Source: Burkholderia glumae LMG 2196 = ATCC 33617
GTDB lineage: Bacteria > Pseudomonadota > Gammaproteobacteria > Burkholderiales > Burkholderiaceae
Assembly: GCF_000960995.1 (NCBI RefSeq)
Contig: NZ_CP009434.1
Location: 1,612,001-1,676,000, forward strand
Direction: 5' to 3'
DNA: 64,000 nt
The position numbers were made by a program, and so were the translations under genes. This document shows positions 27,419 to 35,776 of this stretch, one piece after another (the stretch's first letter is position 1; each line of letters starts with the position of its first letter). Under the pieces are notes generated by a model. That model saw nothing but the letters and a program-made list of their open reading frames with translations, ran no database searches and had not been told where the DNA came from.

Positions 27419-28969
27419 TCAGCGCGCGCCGGTCCCGGCCGGTGCAGGCCCCGCCGCCGGCGGCATCGCGCCGGCCGGCTCCGCCGCGGCGGCGGCCGGC
27501 TCCTCCCAGCCCCCGCCCAGCGCAAGGAACAGGCGCACCTGATCGGCCGCGACCTGGGCTTGCACGGCGGCGACCCGCGCCTGCACGCTCGTCAGCGTGC
27601 GCGTCGCATCGAGATCCGAGATGAACGATTCGCGGCCCGCCGCGTAGAGCCGGTGCGTTTCCTCGGCCGCATCGCGCGCCGACTGGTAGGCGGTGCGCAG
27701 CGCGTCGGCGCGCTGCGTGTCGGCCGCGTAGGTCGCCAGGCTCGTCTGCGTCTCGCGCAGCGCGTTCAGCACCACGCCGTCGAAGTGCGCGAGCGCGCCG
27801 CCCGTCGCGGCCTCGGCCTCGCGCACGCGGGCCCGCTGGCCGTTGGCCGGGAAGGTCCAGCTGATCAGCGGGCCGAGCGCCCAGCGGTTGGTCCGCGACG
27901 AGAGCAGATCGCCGAAGATGCCGGTGGTGCCCGCCGAGGCGCCGAGACTCACGGTCGGATACATCGCGCCGATCGCCACGCCGATCCGCGCGGTGGCCGC
28001 CGCCAGCTGGCGCTCGGCCTCGCGCACGTCGGGGCGCCGCCGCAGCAGCGCGGCGCCGTCGCCCACCGGGATCGCCTGCTTCAGGCTCGGCAACTGCCTG
28101 CAGCCGTGCGCGGCGGCCGGCAGCTCGGCCGGCGAGCGCGCCAGCAGCGCGGCCAGCTGGTATTGCGCGACGCGGCGACGGCCCTCGAAGCGCGGGATGT
28201 CGGCGGCCAGCGTCTGCACCTGCGCCACGCCGCGCGTGACCTCGGGCTGGCTGCCCCGGCCGGCGTCGCGCAGCCGCCGCGAGAGCGCCACGCGCTGGCG
28301 CTGCAGGTCCAGCGACCGCTTCGCGATCGCGAGTTCCTCGCCCGCCGAGCAGGCCTCCACGTAGGCGCGCACGACCTCGGCCACCACCGTGATGCGCGCG
28401 AGATCGCCGGCCGCCTTCACGGCTTCGCGGTCGGCGCGCGCGGCCTCGACGCCGCGCCGCAGCTTGCCGAACAGGTCGAACTCGTAGGACACGTTGAAGT
28501 TGAACGCGCCTTCGTTGACCACCGGCAGCTTGTCCGTCAGCAGGTATTGCTCGGCCGACTCCTGGGCGCGCTGCGCACCGCCCTCGAGATTGCCGGTCAA
28601 GCCGCCCTGCGCGCTCTCGACCTCGAGCGCGGCGCGCGCGCGCGCCAGGTTCGCCGCGGCCACGCGCAGATCGGTGTTGGAGTCGAGCGCCTGCTGCACC
28701 AGCGCGTCGAGCACGGGATCGTCGTAGAGCCGCCACCAGCGGGCCGGGACCGCCTCGTGCGAGACGAGCGCGCGGCCGTCGTCGGCGCCGTCTAGCGGGG
28801 CGCCGGCGAGCGGCGCGTTGACGAGTGCCTGCTTCGGCAGCCGGTAGTCGGGGCCGACGGTGGTGCAGGCCGCGAGCACCAGCGCCGCCGCGAGTGCCGC
28901 CATGGCGGCGGCGCGGCGCGATGGCGATGCCGGCGGGCGGCCGGCCGCGGGCGCGAAGCGGCGCGTCAT
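27419..28969 (-). CDS. NodT-family outer-membrane efflux lipoprotein
   Basis: 516 aa TolC-like outer-membrane factor. The lipoprotein signal has lipobox LAAC (acylated Cys about residue 35), and CTTVGPDY is the family's typical mature start. Two outer-membrane-efflux repeats (about 70-270 and 290-485) form the beta-barrel/alpha-barrel duct, followed by an Ala/Pro-rich tail. It provides the exit channel for the FUSC/HlyD pump. The start codon overlaps the stop of the HlyD gene by 4 nt (ATGA), placing it last in the five-gene operon. Confidence 0.93.
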   Translation of the reverse strand: MTRRFAPAAGRPPASPSRRAAAMAALAAALVLAACTTVGPDYRLPKQALVNAPLAGAPLDGADDGRALVSHEAVPARWWRLYDDPVLDALVQQALDSNTDLRVAAANLARARAALEVESAQGGLTGNLEGGAQRAQESAEQYLLTDKLPVVNEGAFNFNVSYEFDLFGKLRRGVEAARADREAVKAAGDLARITVVAEVVRAYVEACSAGEELAIAKRSLDLQRQRVALSRRLRDAGRGSQPEVTRGVAQVQTLAADIPRFEGRRRVAQYQLAALLARSPAELPAAAHGCRQLPSLKQAIPVGDGAALLRRRPDVREAERQLAAATARIGVAIGAMYPTVSLGASAGTTGIFGDLLSSRTNRWALGPLISWTFPANGQRARVREAEAATGGALAHFDGVVLNALRETQTSLATYAADTQRADALRTAYQSARDAAEETHRLYAAGRESFISDLDATRTLTSVQARVAAVQAQVAADQVRLFLALGGGWEEPAAAAAEPAGAMPPAAGPAPAGTGAR

Positions 28970-30015
28970 GGCGCGGCGCCGGCCGTGGCCGCCTGCGATG
29001 CCGGTGGCGAGGCGCCGGTCGGCCGGGCGGCGCTGGCCGTGCCTGCGACGCGCGCCGGGCCGGAGGCGCCCGTCGCATGCGCCGGGCTCGGCAGCCCCGA
29101 CGCCGTGCCGGCCGCCGCGGCGCCGAGCCGGCGCGGCGCGGCGGGCGAGCCGGGCGCGCGCATCGCCACGGTCGCGGTGCGTCCCGCGATCAGGCGGAAA
29201 TCGTCGGGCACCTCGTCGAGCGAGACGCGCACCGGAATCCGCTGCGCGAGCCGCACCCAGCTGAAAGCCGGATTCACGTTCGGCAGCAGGTTCGCGCCCT
29301 GCGAGCGATCGCGGTCCTCGATCGCCGCGACGATGCTCTGCACGTGGCCGCGCAGCACGCGCGGCTCGCCCATCACGGTGATGTCCACCGGCTGGCCGAT
29401 ATGGATGCCGCTCAGCTTGGTTTCCTCGAAGTAGCCGTCCACCCGGAACGAATGCTGGTCGACCACCGACAGCACCGCGCGGCCGGCCGGCACGTATTCG
29501 CCCACGCGCGGCGCGCGATCGTTCAGGTAGCCGTCCACCGGGCTCACGACGGTGGTGCGCCGCAGGTTGAGCCGCGCGGTATCGACGTTGACCTGGGCGT
29601 CGGCCAGCGCCGCCTCGCCTTGTTCGACGCGCGTGCGGCTTTCCTCCAACTGCTCGCTGGCCACCAGGTTGCCGAGCTTCAGGTTGCGCGCGTATTCGCG
29701 GCGCGCCTGCGCGAGCGTGGCGCGGCGCTGCGCGAGCGCGGCCTCGGCCAGCCGCAGCGCGAGCGTGTAGCGGGCCTGGTCGATCACGAACAGCACCTGG
29801 CCCTGCCGCACCGCCTGGTTGTCCACCACGGGCACCGCGGTGACGAGGCCCGACACGTCGGGCGCCACCTGGATCACGTCGGCGCGCACGTGGCCGTCGC
29901 GGGTCCAGGGCGAGAACATGTAGTAGTTGACGATGCGCCACAGCACGAGGGCCGCGACGACGGCGACGATCAGGGTCAGCAGGATCTGTCCTGCCGAGAA
30001 CCAGGTTCTTTTCAC
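28966..30015 (-). CDS. HlyD/AaeA-family periplasmic adaptor (membrane fusion protein)
   Basis: 349 aa. One N-terminal membrane helix (about residues 8-30) is followed by SPWTRDGHVRADVIQVAPDVSG, the biotinyl-lipoyl-like start typical of AaeA/EmrA adaptors. Then come a coiled-coil hairpin (about 85-145), TVVSPVDGYL closing the lipoyl domain, and a beta-barrel domain. A low-complexity Ala/Pro/Thr tail of about 60 residues follows. It links the inner-membrane FUSC pump to the NodT channel. Its ends overlap both neighbours by ATGA, so translation is coupled. Confidence 0.93.
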   Translation of the reverse strand: MKRTWFSAGQILLTLIVAVVAALVLWRIVNYYMFSPWTRDGHVRADVIQVAPDVSGLVTAVPVVDNQAVRQGQVLFVIDQARYTLALRLAEAALAQRRATLAQARREYARNLKLGNLVASEQLEESRTRVEQGEAALADAQVNVDTARLNLRRTTVVSPVDGYLNDRAPRVGEYVPAGRAVLSVVDQHSFRVDGYFEETKLSGIHIGQPVDITVMGEPRVLRGHVQSIVAAIEDRDRSQGANLLPNVNPAFSWVRLAQRIPVRVSLDEVPDDFRLIAGRTATVAMRAPGSPAAPRRLGAAAAGTASGLPSPAHATGASGPARVAGTASAARPTGASPPASQAATAGAAP

Positions 30016-30230
30016 GTTGGGGTAGCCACGAAATGGTGGGAGATGAGCACGACGCCGGCCAGCAGGAACACGTAGATGCCGAGGTCGAAGATCGACCGGT
30101 GCCAGACGAAACGGTAGAGGCCGACGCGCGTGAAGATCGCGCGCACGACGATGTTGAGCAGATAGGCGATCAGCATCAGCACCAGCGGTGCGGGTACGTA
30201 GACGCCGAAGATGTCGAGTTCGCCGATCAT
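30012..30230 (-). CDS. DUF1656 small inner-membrane protein (AaeX-like)
   Basis: 72 aa with two hydrophobic helices (about residues 10-32 and 48-65). It begins MIGELDIFGVYVPAPL, the usual DUF1656 opening. Proteins of this family are nearly always encoded between FUSC pump and HlyD adaptor genes, as AaeX is in E. coli, and probably form part of or stabilise the pump. It overlaps the adaptor start by 4 nt, and a 32-nt gap separates it from the FUSC gene. Confidence 0.92.
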   Translation of the reverse strand: MIGELDIFGVYVPAPLVLMLIAYLLNIVVRAIFTRVGLYRFVWHRSIFDLGIYVFLLAGVVLISHHFVATPT

Positions 30231-30262
30231 GGTTGCCTGGGGTTGGACGGGGAGGCGCCGGC

Positions 30263-32401
30263 TCAGGCCCGCGCGGCGTCGGCTGCGGGCGGCTTGGGCT
30301 GCATCAGCAGGGGATTGAGCGACAGCCGCAGGCCCACCAGCGCATGCAGCGCGTCGCGCAGCCCGCGCTGCAGCGCGGCGGCCGGGCGCGCCTCGCGCGG
30401 CGCGGTGCCGGATTCGGTGCCGGCCGAGGCGCCGTCCTGGCCCGGCTGGCGCAGCGCCAGGCGCTCGAGCGCCGCCTCGATCGAGGCCAGCAGCGCGGGC
30501 GGCACCGGCTGGCGCGCGTTCGCGTCGGCGCAGGCGGTGAAATGCGCGTTGACGCCGTCGAGCACGCGGTCGATCGCGGCCGGCAGCTCGCCGCCGAGCC
30601 GGCGCCGCGTGCGCTGCAGATCGAGCGCGTTGAGCGCCACGCGCAGGTCGCGGAACGATTCGATCGACGGATGGCGGTGATCGTCGGAGGCGGCCAGCCG
30701 CGGCAGCAGCTGGGTGACGCGGTCGAGCATCCGCGAGGCGTGGTTGCGCTGGTCGCGCACCGGCTGCGCCGAGGCCGATTTCGCCACGTCCTGCCAGCTC
30801 GAGCGCAGCAGCCGCCGCACCGCGAGTTCGGCGCCGAACGGGCGCGTCGCGCGGGTCCAGACGAACGCGAACAGCAACCCCGCCACGCCGGCGATGTTGC
30901 TGTTCAGGAAGATCAGGAAGTCGGCCTGGTAGGCGTCCTGGATGCTGATGAAGGTGGCGGTGTTGACGGCCACCAGCATCGTCACGAGATTGAACTGCGG
31001 GCGCGGGATCAGCGTGCCGATCAGGATGAACGGCCCGGCGAACATCACCACCAGCATCGCGAAGTCGTGCACGTGCGGCAGCACCAGGAACAGGTAGAGG
31101 CCGGCCAGCACCACGCTCGCGCAGGTGGCGGTGAAGAAGCGGAACACCATCGGCGCCGGTTCGTCGAGCGCGGCGAAGAAGCAGCAGGCCACCGCCGCCA
31201 GCGTGACCGCGCCCGCGCCGTCGGCCCAGCCCGACGAGATCCACAGCCAGCACGCGAACACGATGGCGCCGCCCGCGCTCAGCGTGGAGAACAGCATCAT
31301 GCCGCGATCGAAATAGCGCTCGGTGCCGCCGATCCGCCAGTGCCGGTAGCGCGGCTGCCAGACCCCCGATTCGTTGGCGATCAGCGCGCGCAGCGCGCGG
31401 CAGTCCTGCCACACGTCGATCACCTGGCGCAGCCGCCACAGCGCGTTCGACAGCAGCGCGCCGTCCCAGCGCGTGAGCGCCGCGCCGCGCGGCTGCAGCG
31501 CCGCGATCCGCGCGCGCAGCCGGTCGGCCTCCGGTTCGTGGACGCCGCCGCTGGCCTCCGAGGCGCTCGGCAGCGGCGCGTCGAACCAGCGGGCCGCGTC
31601 GGCCAGCAGTGCCTCGAGCTCGGCCGGCAACTGCTCGAGCTCCCGCATCAGCGCGACGAGCGGATCGGCCAGCGCCGACATCAGCGGCAGGAACAGCTGC
31701 ATGCGCCCGCGCAGCGCCTCGGCGCGCGCGAGCACGCGCGGCGACGAATGATCGTAGCCGAGCTGGCTCAGCAGGAATTCCAGCGCGGAGACGGTGGAGG
31801 CGAGCCGCTGCCGGCAGGCGGACAGCGCCTTGCCGGCCAGATGGCCCGACAGCGTTTCGCGGCCGTAGAACGCCGCGTCGCGAAACCAGGCGTCGGTGCG
31901 CTCGATCAGCGTCGGCGCGAGCCGGTTCGGCAGGATCGCGCTGCCCACCACGCTCGCGCAGACGATGCCGAGCGTGATCTCCTCGGTGCGCGCGATCGCG
32001 ACGTCGAACACCGTGGCGGGATCGGTCACGGTGGGCAGCGCGATCAGCGGCATCGTATAGCCGGCCAGCATGAACACGTAGCTGCGCGCGGTGCGATCGG
32101 AGATCGCCAGATAGAGGAGGGTGCCGGTCCAGAGCGCGACGATCACGCTGAACAGGAACGGCGTCTCGACGAAGGGCGGCACCAGCAGGATCGCCGCGGC
32201 CGCGCCGAGCGCGGTGCCCAGCACGCGGTACAGCGCCTTCGAGCGCGTGGCGCCGACGAACGGGTTCGAGACGATATAGACGCTGGCCATCGCCCAGTAG
32301 GGGCGCGGCAGCTGGAAATAGAGGCCGAGATAGAGCGCGAGCATCGACGCCGCGAAGGTCTTGGTCGAGAACAGCCAGTCGCGGATCGACGGATAGCTCA
32401 T
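30263..32401 (-). CDS. FUSC/AaeB-family inner-membrane efflux transporter
   Basis: 712 aa. Two blocks of about five to six membrane helices (about residues 15-165 and 370-500), each followed by a cytoplasmic region, match the aromatic-acid exporter (AaeB) architecture. YPSIRDWLFSTKTFAASMLALY is the family start. It would export aromatic carboxylic acids or similar weak acids, using the adaptor and NodT channel encoded downstream. The start overlaps the marR stop by ATGA. Substrate specificity is inferred from the family only. Confidence 0.92.
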   Translation of the reverse strand: MSYPSIRDWLFSTKTFAASMLALYLGLYFQLPRPYWAMASVYIVSNPFVGATRSKALYRVLGTALGAAAAILLVPPFVETPFLFSVIVALWTGTLLYLAISDRTARSYVFMLAGYTMPLIALPTVTDPATVFDVAIARTEEITLGIVCASVVGSAILPNRLAPTLIERTDAWFRDAAFYGRETLSGHLAGKALSACRQRLASTVSALEFLLSQLGYDHSSPRVLARAEALRGRMQLFLPLMSALADPLVALMRELEQLPAELEALLADAARWFDAPLPSASEASGGVHEPEADRLRARIAALQPRGAALTRWDGALLSNALWRLRQVIDVWQDCRALRALIANESGVWQPRYRHWRIGGTERYFDRGMMLFSTLSAGGAIVFACWLWISSGWADGAGAVTLAAVACCFFAALDEPAPMVFRFFTATCASVVLAGLYLFLVLPHVHDFAMLVVMFAGPFILIGTLIPRPQFNLVTMLVAVNTATFISIQDAYQADFLIFLNSNIAGVAGLLFAFVWTRATRPFGAELAVRRLLRSSWQDVAKSASAQPVRDQRNHASRMLDRVTQLLPRLAASDDHRHPSIESFRDLRVALNALDLQRTRRRLGGELPAAIDRVLDGVNAHFTACADANARQPVPPALLASIEAALERLALRQPGQDGASAGTESGTAPREARPAAALQRGLRDALHALVGLRLSLNPLLMQPKPPAADAARA

Positions 32402-32859
32402 GAGGCGGCGTGATCGCGGTTTCCCGCCTCGTTGAAGGCGGCCAGCACGCGCAGCGTGGCTTCCAGGTCGGCGCGGCTGACCGATTTCAGCACCCTGGCG
32501 CGCAGCGCGCGCAGGTCCGCCTCCATCCGCTCCGTGACCGCGCGGCCGGCGTCGGTCAGCGTGATGGTCTTCGCGCGGCGATCGTCGGGATCCTCGTCGC
32601 GGCGCACGAGGCCCGCCGCGCAGAGCTGGTCGAGCAGCCGCACCAGCGACGGCCCCTCGATGCCGACGTATTCGGCCAGCGTGACCTGGCGCACCGCCTC
32701 GCCGAGCCGGCCCACGATCAACAGCGGCGTGGCGCAGGCCTCGGACACGTGGTAGGCGGTCAGCACCGAGTCGCTGGTGCGCCGCCACTTGCGCGCGGCA
32801 ATGGTCAGCGTGCTGCTCACGGCGAGGCGCAGATCATGCAGATTCATCATGGCCGGCAT
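32398..32859 (-). CDS. MarR-family regulator of the efflux operon
   Basis: 153 aa winged-helix regulator with the core LAEYVGIEGPSLVRLLDQL and wing DEDPDDRRAKTITLTDAG. It is the first gene of the operon and is translationally coupled to the FUSC gene, so it most likely represses its own operon and is relieved by an aromatic acid. Starts at 32859 or at the tandem ATGs 32850/32847 are possible; none has a strong Shine-Dalgarno sequence. A small palindrome TAGCAAGCTA at 32880-32889 is a candidate operator. Confidence 0.9.
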   Translation of the reverse strand: MPAMMNLHDLRLAVSSTLTIAARKWRRTSDSVLTAYHVSEACATPLLIVGRLGEAVRQVTLAEYVGIEGPSLVRLLDQLCAAGLVRRDEDPDDRRAKTITLTDAGRAVTERMEADLRALRARVLKSVSRADLEATLRVLAAFNEAGNRDHAAS

Positions 32860-33328
32860 GATAGCGGAAATCCATTCGATAGCAAGCTAACTGATTCGCG
32901 GGCGCACGGCGCGGCGCGCGGGCCGGCGGCCTCCTGCCGGCAGGAGGCTGGAGCGGGGGCCGGACGATGTGGTTTTCATGCCACGCCCGAGCAACGGCCC
33001 GGCCGGGCCGAGGCCCGCGCGCGTGGGCCGGGCCGGCCTGCCGCGCCGCGTCATGCGGGCCGGGCCGCGTCGCGCCTGGCGGTGCGGGCACGATCGCTGC
33101 TCGGCGCTGCTGCAGCGCATCGGGCACGCGCTGCATCACCGGGGCGGCGGCCTCGGCGCCGCCGCGCGCCGCGCCGGGGCGCATGGGGGCCGGCGGGCCG
33201 CGCCGCCCGGCGCCGGTGCGGCGGCGGGCTGTCGAATCGGGTCGGATGTGCTTATATTGCCGGATGTCCCGCGCCGCTGGCGCGCGGGCGCCGGTCCTCC
33301 CCATCAAGTCCTGCATCGAGGCAACGCA
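32860..33328. other. 469-bp divergent intergenic region with a 20-bp palindrome
   Basis: Between the marR efflux operon and the DUF2252 gene. It holds the palindrome TAGCAAGCTA (32880-32889), the perfect 20-bp palindrome at 32929-32948, and a possible -10 TATATT at 33253-33258 ahead of the DUF2252 gene. The in-frame extension upstream of the DUF2252 start is Arg/Gly/Ala-rich and I read it as non-coding. Confidence 0.5.
32929..32948. repeat. Perfect 20-bp palindrome
   Basis: GCCTCCTGCC followed directly by GGCAGGAGGC forms an uninterrupted 20-bp dyad with no loop. It may be a protein-binding site or a cruciform-prone sequence; nothing in the window repeats it. Confidence 0.6.
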
Positions 33329-34552
33329 ATGAAGAAGAAATCGCTTGCGATGTTCGTTCGCCCGCGGCGCCGTGCCGGTGAACTGGCCGCCCGGCGCAAC
33401 CGAAAGATGGCGCGTTCGGTGCACGCCTACGTGCGCGGCAACACGGCCCGCTATTACGAGTGGCTCGAGAACGCCAAGGTGGGCACGCTGCCGGAGGGGC
33501 CGGCCATCTGGATCTGCGGCGACTGCCACACCGGCAATCTCGGCCCGGTGGCGAACGACGCCGGCGAGATCGAGATCCAGATCCGCGATCTCGACCAGAC
33601 CGTGATCGGCAACCCGGTCCACGACCTGATCCGGCTCAGCCTGTCGCTGGCCACCGCCGCGCGCAGCTCGGATCTGCCCGGCATCGTCACCGCCCGCATC
33701 ATCGAGGAAGTGCACGAGGGCTACACGCGTGCGCTGGCGGGCGGCAAGCGCCGCGCCGCGGCGATCCCGAAGCCCGACGTGGTGCGGATCGTGATGCGCG
33801 ACGCGCTCGAGCGCACCTGGAAGCACCTCGCGCGCGAGCGGCTGATGGGCGTGAAGCCCGAGCTGCCGCTCGGCAAGCGGTTCTGGCCGCTGTCGGCGGC
33901 CGAGGCGCGCGGGATCGCGGCGCTGGCCGCCTCGCCCGAGATCGCCGAACTCGCGACCGGGCTGCGCGGCCACCGTCCCGGCGAGCAGGTCGAACTGCTC
34001 GACGCGGCCTACTGGGTGAAAGGCTGCAGTTCGCTCGGGCGGCTGCGCTACGCCGTGCTGCTCGACGTGGACGGCGCGGCCTCCGACGGCGACGATCTCT
34101 GCCTCATCGACATCAAGGAAGGCACCACCGCGCTCGCGCCGCGCTATCGCGACAGCGAGATGCCGCGCGACAACGGCCGGCGCGTGGTGGAGGGCGCGCG
34201 CCACCTGTCGCCGCATCTGGGCAACCGCATGTGCGCGGCCACGCTCGCCGACCGCTCGGTGATCGTGCGCGAGCTGCTGCCGGCCGATCTGAAGCTCGAG
34301 ATCGGCAGCGTCGACGAGGTCGAGGCGCGCCGCATCGCGCGTTATCTGGCCTACGTGGTGGGCGTCGCGCACGCCCGGCAGATGGATGCGGCCACGCGCA
34401 AGCGCTGGCTCGCCGAACTGAAGCGGGTACGCTCGAAGACGATCGACGCGCCGTTCTGGCTCTGGCGCAGCGTGATCGAGCTGATGGGCAGCCACGAGGT
34501 GGGCTACCTCGAACACTGCCGGCGCGTGGCCGCGCAGCACGGCCAGGCGTGA
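33329..34552 (+). CDS. DUF2252 protein (kinase-like fold)
   Basis: 407 aa. The motifs ICGDCHTGNLG (about residues 62-72) and IQIRDLDQ, about 25 residues later, resemble the HGDxHxxN and DxD catalytic and metal sites of aminoglycoside-phosphotransferase/protein-kinase-like enzymes. DUF2252 is placed near that fold, though its substrate is unknown. It has no signal peptide and is presumably cytoplasmic. The ATG at 33329 (MKKKSLAMFV) has the weak Shine-Dalgarno sequence GAGGCAACGCA. It is followed after 63 nt by the zinc-ribbon metallopeptidase gene, so the two may be co-transcribed. Confidence 0.85.
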   Translation: MKKKSLAMFVRPRRRAGELAARRNRKMARSVHAYVRGNTARYYEWLENAKVGTLPEGPAIWICGDCHTGNLGPVANDAGEIEIQIRDLDQTVIGNPVHDLIRLSLSLATAARSSDLPGIVTARIIEEVHEGYTRALAGGKRRAAAIPKPDVVRIVMRDALERTWKHLARERLMGVKPELPLGKRFWPLSAAEARGIAALAASPEIAELATGLRGHRPGEQVELLDAAYWVKGCSSLGRLRYAVLLDVDGAASDGDDLCLIDIKEGTTALAPRYRDSEMPRDNGRRVVEGARHLSPHLGNRMCAATLADRSVIVRELLPADLKLEIGSVDEVEARRIARYLAYVVGVAHARQMDAATRKRWLAELKRVRSKTIDAPFWLWRSVIELMGSHEVGYLEHCRRVAAQHGQA

Positions 34553-34615
34553 GGCGGGCGCGGCGCCGGGAAGGCCGGCACGCGACCACGGGAACCGGGC
34601 GGGAGCGATCGGACC

Positions 34616-35728
34616 ATGAAGACCTTTCATTGCGGTAACTGCACGCAGCTGGTGTTCTTCGAGAACGTCCGCTGCGAGCGCTGCGAGGCGCCGCTCGGCT
34701 ACCTGCCCGAGATCGGCGAGGTCGGCGCCTTCGAGCCCGACGCGTCGGGCAACTGGCGCAGCCTGCATCCCGCCGCGCACGGGCGGCGCTACCGGCCGTG
34801 CCACAACTACGCGGTGGAGAACGTCTGCAACTGGATGATTCCGGCCGAGTCCGACGCCACCTATTGCGAAGCCTGCGCGCTGACCGAGACGATTCCCGAT
34901 CTGTCGAATCCCGACAACCGCCCGCTCTGGTATCGCACCGAGGTGGCCAAGCGGCGGCTGCTCTACACGCTCGCCATGCTGGGGCTGCCGATCGAGCCGC
35001 GCAGCGTGTTTCCCGAGCGCGGCATGAGCTTCGCGTTCAAGGCCGCCACCGAGACCGAGCCGGTGCTGACGGGCCACGCCAACGGGCTCGTCACGCTGAA
35101 CCTCGCCGAGGCCGACGACGCCGAGCGCGAGCGCGTGCGGGCCGCGATGCGCGAGCCGTACCGCACGCTGCTCGGGCATTTCCGGCACGAGATCGGCCAT
35201 TACTATTTCGATCGCCTGATCGCGGGCACGCCGTGGCTCGAGCCGTTTCGCGAGCGCTTCGGCGACGAGCGCGCCGACTATCAGGCCGCGCTCGACGCGC
35301 ACTATCAGCATGGCGCTCCGGCGGGCTGGCATGACGCCTACGTCAGCGAGTACGCCACCATGCACCCGTGGGAGGACTGGGCCGAGACCTGGGCGCATTA
35401 CCTGCACATCGTCGATACGCTCGACACCGCCAATGCCTGCGGCCTCGTGCTCGATCCCGACGACGAGAGCCTGCCGCGCCTGGACGACCAGACCTCCGTG
35501 GACGAGGCCTCGTTCGGCAACCTGATGCGGCGCTGGTTTCCGCTCACCTACGCGTTGAACAGCCTGAACCGCAGCATGGGCGTGGCCGACGCCTATCCGT
35601 TCGCGCTCTCGCCGGCGGTGGTGGCGAAGCTGCGGTTCGTGCATCGCGTGGTGACGGCCACGCGCGAGGCGGCGCCCGCCGACGGCGCCGGCGCGCGGGC
35701 CGTGGGCAGCGAGGGCGAGGCGGGTTGA
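34616..35728 (+). CDS. Zinc-ribbon putative metallopeptidase
   Basis: 370 aa. The N-terminus has a zinc ribbon (Cys6, Cys9, Cys20, Cys23: HCGNC and CERC), then a second cluster of Cys (CHNY, VCNW, YCEAC). The middle holds HEIGHYYF (His about residue 192), a gluzincin-type HExxH, with a downstream Glu/Asp-rich segment EDWAETWAHYLH that could give the third ligand. This matches the family annotated as zinc-binding metallopeptidase with an N-terminal zinc-ribbon domain. No signal peptide, so cytoplasmic; substrate unknown. GGGAG lies upstream of the ATG at 34616. Confidence 0.85.
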   Translation: MKTFHCGNCTQLVFFENVRCERCEAPLGYLPEIGEVGAFEPDASGNWRSLHPAAHGRRYRPCHNYAVENVCNWMIPAESDATYCEACALTETIPDLSNPDNRPLWYRTEVAKRRLLYTLAMLGLPIEPRSVFPERGMSFAFKAATETEPVLTGHANGLVTLNLAEADDAERERVRAAMREPYRTLLGHFRHEIGHYYFDRLIAGTPWLEPFRERFGDERADYQAALDAHYQHGAPAGWHDAYVSEYATMHPWEDWAETWAHYLHIVDTLDTANACGLVLDPDDESLPRLDDQTSVDEASFGNLMRRWFPLTYALNSLNRSMGVADAYPFALSPAVVAKLRFVHRVVTATREAAPADGAGARAVGSEGEAG

Positions 35729-35776
35729 GCGCCTGAGCGCTGGGTGGGCGCGCCGCCGCAGCGGCGCGCCGCGACC

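Noticed and set aside
24729..29078. 1449-codon open frame on the minus strand across the TonB receptor and efflux genes
   Set aside because: It is antisense to the receptor and out of frame with the NodT and HlyD genes; composition is shadow-like and no motif is present.
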